From positions 18,694,001 through 18,758,000 of the forward strand of contig NC_084665.1 of the NCBI RefSeq assembly GCF_028389875.1: 64,000 nucleotides of DNA. The letters are read 5' to 3'. This stretch comes from Rhea pennata (lineage: Eukaryota; Chordata; Aves; Rheiformes; Rheidae). Position 1 is the first letter of the stretch. The number at the start of each line of letters is the position of its first letter. The notes under the pieces were generated by a model. It did not search any database. It saw nothing but the letters and a program-made list of their open reading frames with translations, and was not told the origin of the DNA. The position numbers were made by a program, and so were the translations under genes. Below, piece after piece: positions 1-12,172 of this stretch.

Positions 1-3000
1 CTGTGCTCCTTGATATGTCTGCTGGCCACACACTGATGTAAAGATGTCTGCCTCCAAATCTCTCCTTGCTCTGGCCCTTGCTCCAACATCCACTTGTATT
101 GGCACTATCCCAACACCTGGAAATGCTGGGAGCTTGCAGAAAGGTTGTATCTTACACAGAAAAACCTGTCTTCCAGTGAATGGACACAAACTGGGGAGAA
201 CATGAATTAAGGACACAGTGTATGTAGTGGCCATTTGATTACAGTTGCTAAAGACATGCCAGTTGTGATGTGTTGCAAAGATGTTGTGGAAGGCAAGAAC
301 CCCTCTCCCTTCCCCACACATGCACATATATGCGTTGTCTTACTATAGTGAAGTCCTTGCATTTATCTCCTCAGCAAGGGAGCTCAGTGCTACCTCTTTA
401 ATGCCACACAAGCTAGACTGAAAGTGGGAGTCTGACTTGTAGGAACTGCAGATGAAGGCCTGGATGCATGCTGGTCCCCATCTAGTCGGGGAACAGCTTG
501 TGTTCCTGCAGCTGACTTGATGAGAACTTCAATTAACGAATGCTATTAAAGCAGTTCTCCTTTTTATTTTATTTTTTTTTTATGTGTAGCATTTCCTGAC
601 AGCTTAAACCTTTAATTAACTGGAGACGCCATCGTAGAAAGTTTGCTAGAGAAGAACGCTTGCGGTTTAATTAAAAAAGAAAAAAGGTCCTTTGCAGTTG
701 GGGGGAAAAGATCTGCTTGCAAAGCCAATAGCAGCTGCAAAAAGCTCTCAGGAATTCCTCCATTTGCCTTTCTGATTGTAACAGTGGGAGAGAATGTGCT
801 AAAATGATATGATTGCCCTAGCGGAGAAGGTGAGTGCTTTAAAGCCTTACATTTGAATCTCTAGTTTAGGCTGCAGATGTAGGACAAGCTATGGTTCTGT
901 TATCTCAGCGAGGGGAAGGAGACAGCCAGATTTAAAGGGTTTTTAAGAATTATTTTTAAGTTCAAAATTCTCTTGGTATTAGCTCAGAGCTGTTTTTAGC
1001 ATTTGTGATCCTCTCTGGGGGCACACAGGGAGTGTACTGTATAATGTCTAAGCTCTATTTTTTTTGGAGGGACTAGAAGGATAAGTCTGAGGAACGAAGA
1101 AAAAAGGTTTCTGTTGCAGCACAGAAGCAAAAGGCTGAACTTACCTACCACAAAAATAACGGGCAGTCTTCGCAATATCTTAAACAGACCGGGACCTTCA
1201 CAGGAGCTGTCTTTCCAGGTGCCCTGGAAACCAGCTCCTCTGGTTGGGGCCATTGGGGCGGCAGCAGTGTCTGGGCCAGAGGTACATCTCGTCTGCTGTC
1301 TGGAGCCCCTGGCTGGCACCGCAGCTGCTGGGTGACACAGGAGAGCTGGGTTGCTTGTGAAACGTGCCGGTGCTGAGTATGTGCATCTCTTTCGGAGCCC
1401 CTTTGAGATCTGCTCTCTCTCCTCTCGTCCCTGTTCTCAGCATAGTTAAATTCAAAAAACGTAGTGTACCCTTTTCCAAGGGAAGGGAGAAAAATCTGTA
1501 CATGCCTTCTTTCCCAAGCCTGGAGCAGGGATGGTAATGGTCCCGTTGTCCACTGAATGAAATCTAGTTTTCCTGTGGGGTTATTACCATGCTGACCCTT
1601 TTAAAGGCAGAGCTCTTATTTCTGCAAAAATTAAGAAATTCTTGTATAATTGCTGCTATAAGCAGCATCTCTTATGGAAAAGCTGCACTCCCATAAACAC
1701 CAGTGAGACCCGGCCTGCCTTAAGCTGCTGGCCGTGCCCCAGCTCCTCCGCTGCCAGCTGGGCTGCATGTCCTGAAAGCTCCTCTTCAGCCAGACTTTGG
1801 CGAGGCTCTTCCACATAGCAATAAACTGTGGTATTCGGCTGGGATATCCCAGCATCTCTGTCAGTGGTGGAATTTTTTCTCTGACACTTGTTAAATGTAT
1901 CTCCTCCAGACCTTCAGCTTTCCAGAAACAAACCCTGAACTCTTCATAATCCTTTTGGAGTGGAGGGGATCTCAAAACTCATACCTGGAGTATTCCTGGT
2001 GAAAATATCTCTGAAATAGTCCTGAGCTGTTTTGTAGACCTGATGAAAATGTTCTTGCCATGCTTTATGGATACTCTTTGTGCTTGAAACAGCAGAGGGA
2101 GTTATTCCGTAAAGGACTGTGAAGGGCTGTCACCTGAGGCTGCAGTTCGGAAGGGTCCCCTTCCACTTGGAAGTGGTGTCCCATTTTTGCTCTCACAAGA
2201 TGATTACTTTGCATCAACTTTGCAGTGCTGAAATCAACGAGGGAGTCTTGCCAAAAAACTGTCAGATTATCACTACCCACATTTGAACACAGGAGCCCTA
2301 CCTTCCTTCACTGCCTGCTATATGATTCTGTACCTGCTTAGTTGTCAATACAGGCTTCCTTGATTTTTTTTCCCTATCCCTGGCACTGCTGCTGGCCTCA
2401 GACAAGTTTTACCCTGAAATGGGTATAACGTTTTGACCTCACTTGTAAGACTCTGAGATTGGCAGTTAAAAATGAAAAAACAGGGAAAGATATGGATATC
2501 AATAATACAACAGACCACTCTTTATTGCTATTTTTAATGGAGTTGCAGCAGAATCTTTATGTAAGAGTATCTGAAAGTCTACAACTGTAAATAATTCCTA
2601 ACCTAAAGATTTGTACTCTTGCCTCATTCTTGTTTATGCAGCTATTACTATCAGTTGCTCAATATTTTATCTGTCCCAGCATGCATGCTCACATACTCTG
2701 CCTTCAGTGACAGCGGTCAGAAGGAATATACTTTCTTTGAAATCAAATGCATTGCTAGAGCTTCTCTAATCTCCTGTCTCATCATGGGGCATTTGCACAA
2801 AGGAGCTATAAAGCTCTATCAAACAGGGATTTGTATATTCTCACTGTGGTGTGGTGACACCCAATTCCTGCCGGTGTAGCGGTGGCAGCCGGTGCAAGGC
2901 AGGGAGGAATAAGGCCTTTGCTCGTTATCTCTCTTTCACACAGCTGGCTATTTATCACAGTGGCTGAGCCCCTGTCAATAACGTTTTCCCTCAGTAGAGG

Positions 3001-4885
3001 GAGGTGTTTCTCAATGTAATAAGATAGCATTATCAGATTGCATTTTTGTCAGGTACGTCCTATTTATTACCTTTCCTGTAATCTAATTTGTAACTTATTT
3101 CCTTTAGATTTTCCGTATTTCCTCCTATATTTGGGGAATATATATTGGAATAACTTCCAATAACAGCCTGAACTATGAAAAAGACAAGGTTTTAAATCCT
3201 CTGAATAACATCCAGGTGCTTTTATTTGTAAAAGCTTTCTTGCCTCTTAGTGTGGAGCAAGGTTTGCTAGAAAAAGCTTAGCACCCTCTATAAACGTGTC
3301 AGTGGGAATGCTGCATTATAGCAACCAAGGACACGTAGTCCTAGTCAGGAAAACACCAGCAGCTACTTTTTACTTGATGCAAGATGATCTTTTCAGTTGG
3401 AAGGTAATTCCTTTCCCAAAGAGGTTGGAGTGAAGTAACTGAAAGGTAGCAGCCAGCCCATCCCAGCTGGGGTGAGCACAAAATATGAAGAAAACTACAA
3501 AGACATATGAAAAGCCACCACCAAAGTGAATCAGCTGCTGAAACTTTCTCAGATGTCTTGCAGACATGTGGCACAGGTGAGTGCTTTCAGGAGAAACAGT
3601 GAAGCAACATTTTGATGGGACCTGCCTCCACTTGCAGGTCTCTTCCAGGTCTGGGAAGAGACATCTGACGGAGGCAGGGCTTGAGTGTGTCGACCTCACT
3701 GGAGCACACTGTGACAAACGAGGCTGTCTGCGGTGGCTCTGGAAAGAGGTGGCATTTTCAGGCTCATGCAGTCCTCCTACTTGGTGTCAGGATTGTGGCT
3801 CAGCCCTGGAAAACAGCCTCTTCTCACAGGGCGAGGGCTTTCCTCTTTCCTCCTGCAGAGCTGGTGCAGCTCTGCTTAGCTGCAAGGGCCCTTCTGCGTT
3901 GTGGCACTGAGTGTCACTGCCGTTGTTTTAAACAAAGTTTGATCTAAGCCTGCCCACTGGGCCTGGATTTCAACGTTGTTAACAGGCATTTCAAAGTCAG
4001 TTTGCCCTAAAACAAAGAGAAATGTCCCTTTTTGTGGATGCTAATGAAATTTTTATCTGGGCATCTTTCTGTGAATGTTGAGACCTGGGAGGCATGGATT
4101 ACATTTGGGGAAAAGGACTTCCTGAGCCCTGGAAATAAATCAGAGGGGGACAGAGGATGAAGATCACAAATGATTAATTAACAAGTGACACAAAACAACC
4201 GCAGGAAATAATAAAACCAGGAGGAGTGTGTGAGAAAGGCATCGGAGAGACTGTTTACAACATGTGCGTTGGACTTTCCAGCTTTTGACATCTTATCACC
4301 AATTCATTCCATATGTTACTTTATGCATGGGTTCCTGTTTTTATGGGGTTTTGTGCTGTAGTTTTTGTACGAACACGAATGACTCACATCTGCTCCAATA
4401 TGCAATTTATTCTCTAATGTTGTCTGCAAGAGAGAGCTCAGCCTCTGCAATTCTTGTCAGTGGTAGGACTGGAAGAGCAGCAAGTCAGGCAGGTGAGCAG
4501 GAAGAAACAGGAGATGCAACTGTTTTCTGGAGTCCTATTCTGCTTTTTTTCTCTCTCCTGCTTCCCCCCTCCCCAACAATGTCTATAATTCCCATGTCCT
4601 GCTGCCGTACTTGGCTGCCCTACGCAGACAGGCATTCCCACTCGCTGTGTCCGTGGGGCTCCCGGGGGGGGGGGGGGGGCAGAAGGAAAGCGCCCTTTCG
4701 GGACCGTGGTGCTAGCTGAGGGCCGTCGCTGTCGGACCGCTGACGGAGCTGCGCCTCCTGCTGCGTCCCGAGCTACTGCCGGCATACCAACAGCAGCCCT
4801 GTGCCGTGTTGATGATTATGATTTTATTTTTTAAGTGCTCTTGACAGCTCTGGAGACGTACGTCTTCTCTTCCAAATCCAGTAAT
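1..4885. other. 5' flank of GALNT14, no gene recognised
   Basis: This stretch upstream of the CpG island has no ORF with recognisable protein similarity; the open frames are short and mutually overlapping. It is ordinary AT-leaning vertebrate DNA. Two blocks, near 530-760 and 4130-4330, are rich in TAAT and TTAATTAA-type homeodomain motifs and may be regulatory, which is inference only. A 16-G run sits at 4664-4679. In human, GALNT14 is flanked upstream by a calpain gene (CAPN14), but I see no calpain exon here. Confidence 0.6.
4664..4679 (+). repeat. (G)16 homopolymer upstream of the promoter island
   Basis: A run of 16 uninterrupted G residues lies about 250 bp before the CpG island. Such runs can stack into quadruplex structures and are prone to slippage and assembly error, so the exact length is uncertain. 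Confidence 0.85.
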
Positions 4886-5262
4886 TAAATTCCACCTACC
4901 TGAATTCCCCCTGCTGTTTCAATGGGATAAATTAATCTTCCCGTCATGTCTGAGCCTCCTGTGCGCGCTGTTAAACAGCGGCCCCGCCTCGCCCCGGAGC
5001 GGGCCGGGGGCGCCGGGCAAACTTTGCTGCGGCCCCTCGCTCCGGCCCGGCGGCGCGGGGCAGCGGCCGGGAGCCGAGGCCGGGGCCGAAGCCAGTGCCG
5101 AAGCCGGTGCCTGAGCCGGTGCGGGGCAGGGCGCTGCTCCGCCAGAGCCGGCCCGCGGGGCGGAGCGGGGCGGCCGGGGGTGTCCGCCGGTCCGGGGGTG
5201 GCTGTCGGTCGGGAGTGCCCGTGCACGGCACCTCGCCCGCTCCCCTTGGCCCGCAGCTCCAG

Positions 5263-5277
5263 CCCCCCCCCCCCCCC
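5263..5277 (+). repeat. (C)15 homopolymer in the promoter/leader
   Basis: Fifteen consecutive C residues lie about 260 bp before the start codon. If transcribed, the tract would sit in the 5' leader. Confidence 0.85.
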
Positions 5278-5303
5278 ATTCCCTTCCCCCGCCCTCGGCG
5301 GTG

Positions 5304-5337
5304 CCTCCTCTTCCTCCTCCTCCTCCTCCTCCTCCCC
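5304..5337 (+). repeat. (CCT)n microsatellite in the promoter/leader
   Basis: About ten CCT/TCC units form a polypyrimidine triplet repeat immediately before the upstream ATG at 5346. Such GA/CT triplet tracts are common in CpG-island promoters. If transcribed, it would be a pyrimidine-rich leader segment. Confidence 0.85.
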
Positions 5338-5345
5338 TGCAGAGC

Positions 5346-5543
5346 ATGCACAGCCCGGGACTCGCATCGCCGCCTCCTCCGGCTCCGCGGCGGGCGGAGC
5401 AGCCCCCTCGTCCCCGCGCGGCCTCCCGCTGCCCCGCGGGGACCCCCGCCAGCCCCCCCTCCCGCCCCGGTGAGGGCCGCCGGCCCCCTGCGCTGCCCCC
5501 GCTCCCGCCGCCCCGGCCGGACTTTTCCCAGCCCCGACGATGA
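5346..5543 (+). CDS. putative upstream ORF overlapping the GALNT14 start
   Basis: An ATG at 5346 with A at position -3 opens a 65-codon frame rich in proline, arginine and alanine. It ends with TGA at 5541-5543. The stop overlaps the GALNT14 ATG (5540-5542) as ATGA, in the -2/+1 relation to the main frame. If transcription starts upstream of 5346, ribosomes would meet this frame first, and the main protein would need leaky scanning or termination-reinitiation. The peptide matches no family I know and the composition is what this GC-rich DNA would give by chance. Its interest is as a possible translational control element. Transcription across it is not shown. Confidence 0.35.
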   Translation: MHSPGLASPPPPAPRRAEQPPRPRAASRCPAGTPASPPSRPGEGRRPPALPPLPPPRPDFSQPRR

Positions 5544-5665
5544 GGCGGCCGACGCGGCGGCTGGCGCTGTCGCTGCTCGGGGTGCTCTGGATCGCCGCCC
5601 TGCTGCTCTTCTTCGGGGCGCGGAGGCAGCTGGAGGCGGCCGGAGCCGAGGGGCACACGCCGCAG
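5540..5665 (+). CDS. GALNT14: GALNT14 coding exon 1 (N-terminal tail, signal anchor, start of stem)
   Basis: This exon encodes the first 42 residues of polypeptide N-acetylgalactosaminyltransferase 14, a Golgi type II membrane enzyme that starts mucin-type O-glycosylation by moving GalNAc from UDP-GalNAc to Ser/Thr. The sequence shows a basic cytosolic tail (MRRPTRR), a roughly 20-residue hydrophobic anchor at residues 8-27 containing GVLWIAALLLFF, then a basic RRQ stop and hydrophilic stem ending HTPQ. Human GALNT14 as I remember it starts very similarly (MRRLTRR, FGVLWI, QTPK) and is about one residue longer here. The start has A at -3. The exon ends in phase 0 at a consensus donor, CAG|GTAAGG, at 5666. 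The open frame continues to 5989, but that is intron read-through. The paralogues GALNT2 and GALNT16 have different N-termini. Confidence in the assignment is high. Confidence 0.9.
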
Positions 5666-7209
5666 GTAAGGGGGCGCCGGGGCCGCCCCGGGCGCGCTCC
5701 CCCCGCCCCGCCGCTCCGGGTCAGCTGCAGCCGCGGGCAGGGCGGCACTGCCGCCAGTCCCCGGCGATTTGGGGGGGGGGGACCCCTACATCCCCTCCGC
5801 CGCGCTCCCCTTAAGGTTCCGCACCGGCCCCAGGGCTGCGGGGTCCCGGCCCCCTCCGCCCCCCCCTCTTCCCGGCCCCGTCCCGGCGGCGGTGCCCGGG
5901 CAGCTCCTGCGGCAGCACCGAGCCCCCTGGGTGCCGTCGGGGCTTCCCGGGCAGCCGCCTGCCCCGGCTGGGTGCAGGAGAAGGGATGAGTTTAAGCCCA
6001 CGCTTGCAAACTTTGCTGGGCACCAAGGCGTATGAGCGCTTTCTTTGCTCGAGGCTGGACGTGCCAGGGGAGCGGAGGGGCCGGCGGAGCCCCTCGAGCG
6101 CGAGGCGCGGGGCACGGGCGTGCAGGCCTGGCCCCGGCTCCCTGCCCGCTGGGCCGGGCAGAGGGGTGTCGCGCCGCCGCCGTGCTCCCCAGCGAGCATC
6201 TCCAAAGCCTCCGAAACTGGCAGGGATTGGGACGGTGCCGTCCTACTCTGGTGGGCAGGATGGCCCCGGCTGAAGCGCCGCGGGAGTAGGCAGCTTTTAG
6301 GTGGTCTGCCATGGCAGTGAGTCCGCTGGCAGAGCTGCGGACACATTGGCTAGGTTAAATAATTACCGCTCGTCAGGGCTTTTCATTATATTCCTTGTGA
6401 TTGTCTGGTGTTTGAGGACAGGGGCTTAGTGCGAGTAGAAGCGTTTTCCGGGATGTGTTTGTCTCGGTGGAAGAAGGCTGCGTGTACGACTGCACACTCG
6501 TGTCATGTCTGAGACCCCCCTAGACTGCACCGGAGCGAAAGTGTGGGAGAAATGCAAAGAGCATCTGGCTGGAAGCACAAAGTGAAACAAATGAGTTTCA
6601 CTGTCCAAATGATGTGAAAAGCAGGAAAGTTACCGGCAGTTCACGTTCAACCGAGTTCCCACATCATTTCTTCTCTAACGGCTGAGAGTTTGCCTGAGCT
6701 TACCAGAGGGTTAACTTCTAAAAGTACACGGATCAGATTCTGGTCCTGATTATGCTGCTGTAAATTTTGAATAACTGAATCAAGGTTAGGCCCTTGGTGG
6801 AGGGGCCAGGTCCAGAACGGAAGTCTGCTGAAATTAATGGTATCACAGGAGGGGAAGGGTATGAACCCTAGCCTGGTTTTGTTGCAGTGAAACCAAATTA
6901 AGCATTTGGCCCCTGACTTATGACAACTGTTTCTGTTAGCCAGGGCTTCACAGATTATCATATCTATTTATCTCTATATATATTTGGATGTATAACCTCT
7001 GAAAATGAATTCAAGACCGTTTCAGAAAACAGAATCTGAATTCATAAAGCTTACTTTGATTTTTCATGTAAAGGAATTATTGGTTTTCCATGTTTTTAAA
7101 ATAAAAATGATTGAATAGTTTTCTTCTAGCTTTCAGAAATCTTTCAGTTCTAGGAGAGGGGAATGAATCTATGCAATTTCAGGCCAAAAGATAAATTAAC
7201 ATATACACA

Positions 7210-7230
7210 TTTATTTATTTATTTATTTAA
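7210..7230 (+). repeat. (TTTA)n microsatellite
   Basis: Five consecutive TTTA units are visible. Confidence 0.8.
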
Positions 7231-8229
7231 GGGGGGGAAGGTAATAAGTCACTGAAAGCAGAATAAAAGTGCTTTCTTCACCAGAACTATGCTTTTGTGT
7301 AAATAGGTTTGTATTGGAACTACATTCTTAAAAAATTATGATATAAGAACTCCTGTGTTTGACATGATCTACTGTATTCTCCTTCGAATGAACCTTTTTT
7401 TGTTGTTTAGCAATGCTTGCAGCTGAATTGTTTTTTCCTTTTGCAGCCCCCTTTGACTAGCCACAGGGACTGCTCAGATTCAATGCCCTCCCCACTCTCA
7501 CTGTCAGATGGCTGATGCTGTCATGGGCCTGACAGGACTCCCGCTGCATGGAAAGGGAACATCTTCCAGGATGCAGGATCAGGCCCCAAGTTTTGAAGTT
7601 GCAACAGCCAAATTGCCATAACTCCAGCAATTTGACTGCTAAAATTGCCTCTCCTTCATTTCCTTTGATTTTTCCATCAAAACAGTTGCAGCCCCTTGAG
7701 ATTCATAGAGTACAGATTCATTTTTTTATGCATTACATTTTGGGGTTTGGCAACTACTCTTGAGTAGTATGAATTATAACCTAGTTGTGAGAGCAGGGAC
7801 ATGATGTTGCTTCAGTTAACCCCTCTCAAAGGATGCAAAGCTGAGTTTGGTGCTGAAGCCAGGGAAGCTGCAGCCGACAGATAGGCCTGTCAGTGTGTCC
7901 TGTGCCCTGAGCCCAGAGGACAGGCTACTTGCAATGAAAGCACAAGGAGCTACTGCTGTCCTCGCAGCTTCCAGGAGACAGAAGTGGAAGGAATAGACTG
8001 CTAACAGCAGTGCAAACTTTGTGAACTGTAGTAAAGAAACAGAACAAATTCACATCAACTTTCCTGGCAACCCTTCTTGCTTCTGTCTTCTCTCTCAGTC
8101 CAGCTTTATTTTTGTGGCCATATGCACACCATATATCATGCCACATGTGGATTTAACCTTTGGACTCTTCTAGTTAGGCCCCAGCTGGTGATGTCTCCTC
8201 CTGTCCGAGCTGAACGGAGAAGGATCTCC

Positions 8230-8510
8230 TTAGCCTTTGGCAGGGCTTGTGGCACGTGTCCCACTGCTGGCGCTCGACGGCACCGATGCCTGAGCTCGCC
8301 ACCAGCCGCAGGGAGCTGGTAGCTTGCCAGGTGCCGGAGGCAGAGGCACTGCTCAGAGGAGGACCCAGTGCCCCGACCGGCCGGGAACCACACAGAGGGC
8401 TGGCTGATGCTGACAGCAGTGTCTCCCAAGAGCGGGTCTCTGGGGCGAGGGGCTCGTGGTGTCCTCGAGCGCCCGTTGGCCGCGGGAGCAGGGCGGCACC
8501 GCTGCAGGCG
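8230..8510. other. intronic CpG-dense islet
   Basis: About 280 bp rich in CpG, with clusters such as gctcgacggcaccg and cgcccgttggccgcggg, stand out from AT-rich surroundings. It could be a small orphan CpG island, an enhancer or an alternative promoter. No exon is evident. Confidence 0.4.
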
Positions 8511-10439
8511 CTGACTTTTTGCATGGTTGTGTTTTCTAGCGCCAGGAGAGGTAGGCACAGCTGTTCTTTCTGTTTTAACTTGGCTTCACCTTCTCGTTTT
8601 CTTACCTAAAGAAAGCCCGTTATGCTTGCTGAGGGAAGCTGGGCATGGGGTGAATCCTGAATCTCGCCAGCGGGTTTCAAAGTCCCTGGCGAGCGTTAAT
8701 TAGTTGCACACTGTCCCCCTGCCCCTGCAGTTTTCCGGGTGGATAAGCTGGAATCCTTCTGGCTCACATGGACTCAGGAGGAACTGGAGCTGCTCAAACT
8801 TCTTGAGAAGCTGGGCTCCCGGCTGCTCACCTGAAACCGCACGGCGAGGCAGCACTGGGGCTCAGCGCCTGCTCCGCTGAGCCCGACTGCGTGGCCCAGC
8901 CTCCTCCCCTGCCTCCACACCACCCAGGCCATTTACTGTCCCTTTATTTGGAAGGAGAAAGAAGACATAGGAATTAATAACTTAATTACATTAAGAAATA
9001 ATGGGAGGAACTGATAGGCAGGATTAATTACGAGTAAATTCCCCAACTGATCTGCGAGGAGGACGTGCAGCTGGCTCTGCAGGCTCCCCAGGCTTGTGCC
9101 GGCGCCTCTGCTCCCTGCAGCCGGTGTGCTGGGCTGCCCCGGCTGAGGCTAGCAAGAAGGCTGGAGGGGGGCAGGTTCGACCCCCATCACCCTCTCGTCT
9201 TGGCCCCCTTCGCATGGGGAAGCTGTGTCTGACTGACGCGAGCATACCTGTAAAGTGAGCCAGTTGTATGGTGGAGTTGTGACATGGTGAGGGGTTCGTG
9301 AGGAGCCCGGTAGCGAGTGCAGCAGGGGCAAGAAGCCCTTTTTTGTTGCTTTTAAAATCTTTTTTGTTTTGCTCTATTCCCTCGTGCGTGCTCGCTCACT
9401 TGCTCTGGTGAATGGCTGAAGCACAGCTGACAGACTCTGGAGGGGAAGCGCATCCTATACGAGCTGCATTGCAGGAGAAAGGCTACAGGGAAGTTTCTTT
9501 CATTAAAAAAGTGACCTGACAATATACACTTGACTTGTATGAGCATTTGAGATGCAACAGCTCCTTCTGAGTGTGTTCAGATGCAGCTGGGGGATGGATC
9601 CTGGGAAGAAATGAGAGCTGTCTGTGGTGATGCTAAATACCCTCCCTTCCTGCAAAGTGGCCAGGGATGCTCAGCACCCTGCAGGATTTGACCTCTATGC
9701 AAAAAGATGCCTGCCAGCTTTGCACTTGTATTCCCCATAGCAGCCTGCATTTCCTTCTGCATCATCACCATCCATAACGATTCAGCACCTGGAGCTCAGC
9801 TGACAATCTCCAGATACTAAATTCATGTCGTTTTTACAGCAGCAGAGCCACTTAACAGATTAAAATAACTGTGTATCCTGCAAAAATTCAGATCTTAACA
9901 ATTAAAGGATTGAATTGCCAAATCTGTCACGAACAAAAAGACAGTCAGACCATTTAATAGTAGCTTTAGCTCATGCTCACTGGAGGCTGGGATAGGTCTA
10001 GGATGGGAAAGAAGATGAAACTTCTCTGGCATAGTTTGCCAGTGAAGTCCATGCCTAAAATTTGTCGGAGTAAAAACAGGCTTTGCAGGATGTCCATAGC
10101 TCTGGCAAATTACTGGTGCAGGAGATGGGCAGAATCCATTTGCTCTCTCCTAGCTGTGTTCTTAGCAACGGATATGAAAACACAGAAGATAAGAGCTTGC
10201 CCGATCTGTCCTTGTGTCAGGAGGTTGGTCAGAGGTACGGAGCAGGGCTGGTGAGTAAACGGGTGCCACTTCTCAGGCACTAACCTTCCCTCTGGTGGGC
10301 TTTGGAAACAGGTTTTCTGAACAGAGCATCCTCTTTCTATGAGTGGCTGTGTCCTTGTACACTTGTATTGCTCTAAGCAAGACAAGAAGTCCCGCCAAAG
10401 TTAGCCAGAGAAAACCCGGCCTCCTCGACTAATAAAGCA

Positions 10440-10720
10440 GGCATGGACAAATGGTGAGCAGCCTGTATTATACACGTTGTTTAATTAATCCACTGACTGT
10501 GCATCAACGCTCTCTCTGAGATATCGCTGAAACAATAGGCAGTAAATGAAAACCCTGTTAATTTTTCACTGGTAATTACAATGAATGAATTTCACCCCAT
10601 TACATTCTGTTAGAGCTCCGTGTTGCATCTGTGAGTGATAGAGGCATAAATATTGATTGAACAAGACCTATTTGCTTTACAAAATGATGAGCATCAGGAT
10701 ATCTGGGTACCATTCATGGC
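10440..10720. promoter_or_regulatory. candidate conserved non-coding block
   Basis: An AT-rich, low-repeat block holds several homeodomain-like TTAATTA/TAATTAC motifs and ATGAATGAAT. This texture is typical of conserved vertebrate enhancers. No alignment was possible, so this rests on appearance only. Confidence 0.25.
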
Positions 10721-12110
10721 TTGGTGCTTTATAAAACATAAGAGGAATGGAGGGAGGAGGTGCAAAAACTATGCTTTTTTTGCTAGTTAGAAGCTAAACA
10801 ATTTCAGTGCAGGTAACGTAGCACGTTGACAAAAGATGTTGAGAGTCAGAAGAAGAAAAACACTTTTTCTTCTGCTCTGAAAGGACAGAAAGAGCTTGAA
10901 AAGTCCCAAAGCTGTAGAATTACTCAAAGGTGCAAGGTTGTAGAAGGAGGTGGCCACTTTTGCATTAGGCATATGGCAGTTGACTTTTGTTTTTAAATGC
11001 TCAGTATGTTCAGGGTGGACTTGTATATTTTGTTTTTGTCCTGACTTGTTTGTTTTTGTGTGCTCTGTGTTCACCCATATCCTCAGTAAAAATCAGCTTG
11101 CCGGCATGTCACCTTGTGGTTCAGTGCACAGAAGCCTTCTGTGCTCATGGGTATGGTGGGAGGAGAAACCAAGTGGAGGGGTACCTGGGTCAGGAGTATT
11201 CAGCCCAAACCCAAATGTTATTCAAAAAAATCCAAGACCGCAGAGGATACCTGAGAACTGATCCCCTATGCTATGCTGCCCTATCACTATCTTCCCCTCA
11301 GGGCAATGAGGCTCATTCCTGTTTAAAATCTCAGGATTTAACTTGGGGGATAGATGCTCACCTAAATACAAGTTTCTTCCTAGTGCATAATGTTTAGGGC
11401 AGCAATTTAGAGTCTCTAGAAAAAATAATTTGACTACTGTGGAGCTGGCTGCCAAAAGCATATCAAGGGTGGTCTTGATCTTGGAGTGAGCTGTAGCAAC
11501 CTAGGGTACTGGAGGGTCGTGATTTCTTTTAGAATCCACTTCACCTGGGAAAATCCCAACAGAAGGCCCTGCATGCTGCCAGTAGGAACTGTTTTTAGCT
11601 GCTCCCTGGTTTATATGTCATGGTGACATGTCCTCTTTACGTGACTAGGAGAAGGGGTGCTCGCCCTGTCCGTTGGTCTAAAACTAGGTCTGTCTGTAAG
11701 GTATGAGTTCTCACCGTTGCAGCTGGCTTTTTAGGAAGACTCAGCTCTGAGCATCTGAGCGTGGTGACACTGACTCTTGGTGACCCTTAGGACAGGCTTG
11801 GCAAAAAAGTTCAAAAAAGCTGGTCTGTTAATCTCTTCTAGGAAACTGTGCAGGACTCTGAATGGGAGTTGAGGTCTCTGGGAAGTCTGGGCCCATGTTG
11901 TTTTAGGGCTGGAGGGTCTCTAAGGTGAGGTCTGTGTCCATACAAGATCATTTGCATTTGAAGTGTTGCTGCTTCATTCAGTATCTTAGATATGGCATAT
12001 ATGTTGTAAAGTGTCTCAACACTTGAAAAAGGTGCTGCTTATCTGGGAAGATATATTTTCCTATTTGTCCTTTCATCATTTCATGTATATACAGAGGTGG
12101 ATTATTTACT

Positions 12111-12111
<1 letters not shown>

Positions 12112-12148
<37 letters not shown>

Positions 12149-12172
12149 AAAGAAAGAAAAAAAAAAAAAAAA
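12112..12172 (+). repeat. 61-nt A-rich tract
   Basis: Thirty-five consecutive A residues are followed by gaaaagaaag interruptions and a further pure A run. There is no AATAAA just upstream and no obvious flanking duplication, so I read it as slippage expansion and not a retroposed tail. The lysine-rich open frame across it has no meaning. Confidence 0.9.

Larger units (their letters stand above)
4930..6290 (+). promoter_or_regulatory. CpG-island promoter of GALNT14
   Basis: About 1.35 kb of very GC-rich, CpG-dense DNA surrounds coding exon 1, with an abrupt change from AT-rich flank near 4930 and back to ordinary composition near 6290. GC-box-like ggggcgg motifs occur around 5157-5175. I see no TATA box at a sensible distance from the start codon, which fits a dispersed, TATA-less CpG-island promoter. 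The transcription start cannot be placed from sequence; somewhere between about 5150 and 5500 is plausible. Long open frames on both strands here follow from GC-rich composition with few stop codons. Confidence 0.8.
6291..12111. other. intron 1 segment, 6.3-12.1 kb
   Basis: Non-coding. The segment holds a short (TTTA)n tract at 7210-7230, a CpG-dense islet at about 8230-8510 and another GC-rich patch at about 8640-9330. AT-rich blocks at about 8935-9045 and 10440-10720 look like candidate conserved non-coding elements. The rest shows nothing I can name. Confidence 0.55.

Noticed and set aside
4885..5814. Several long open frames on both strands (up to 287 codons) over the CpG island
   Set aside because: They overlap one another in different frames, are dominated by Pro/Arg/Gly/Ala, and result from GC-rich DNA with few stop codons. 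None resembles a known protein.
5666..5989. Continuation of the GALNT14 exon 1 frame past codon 42
   Set aside because: A consensus splice donor follows codon 42, and the protein resumes at 63877 with the expected GALNT14 sequence, so this part is intron.
9170..9190. ggttcgacccccatc resembling a tRNA T-arm (B box)
   Set aside because: No matching A box, acceptor stem or cloverleaf could be found around it.
12112..12172. A-rich tract as the tail of a processed pseudogene
   Set aside because: There is no polyadenylation hexamer, no mRNA-like sequence upstream and no target-site duplication.
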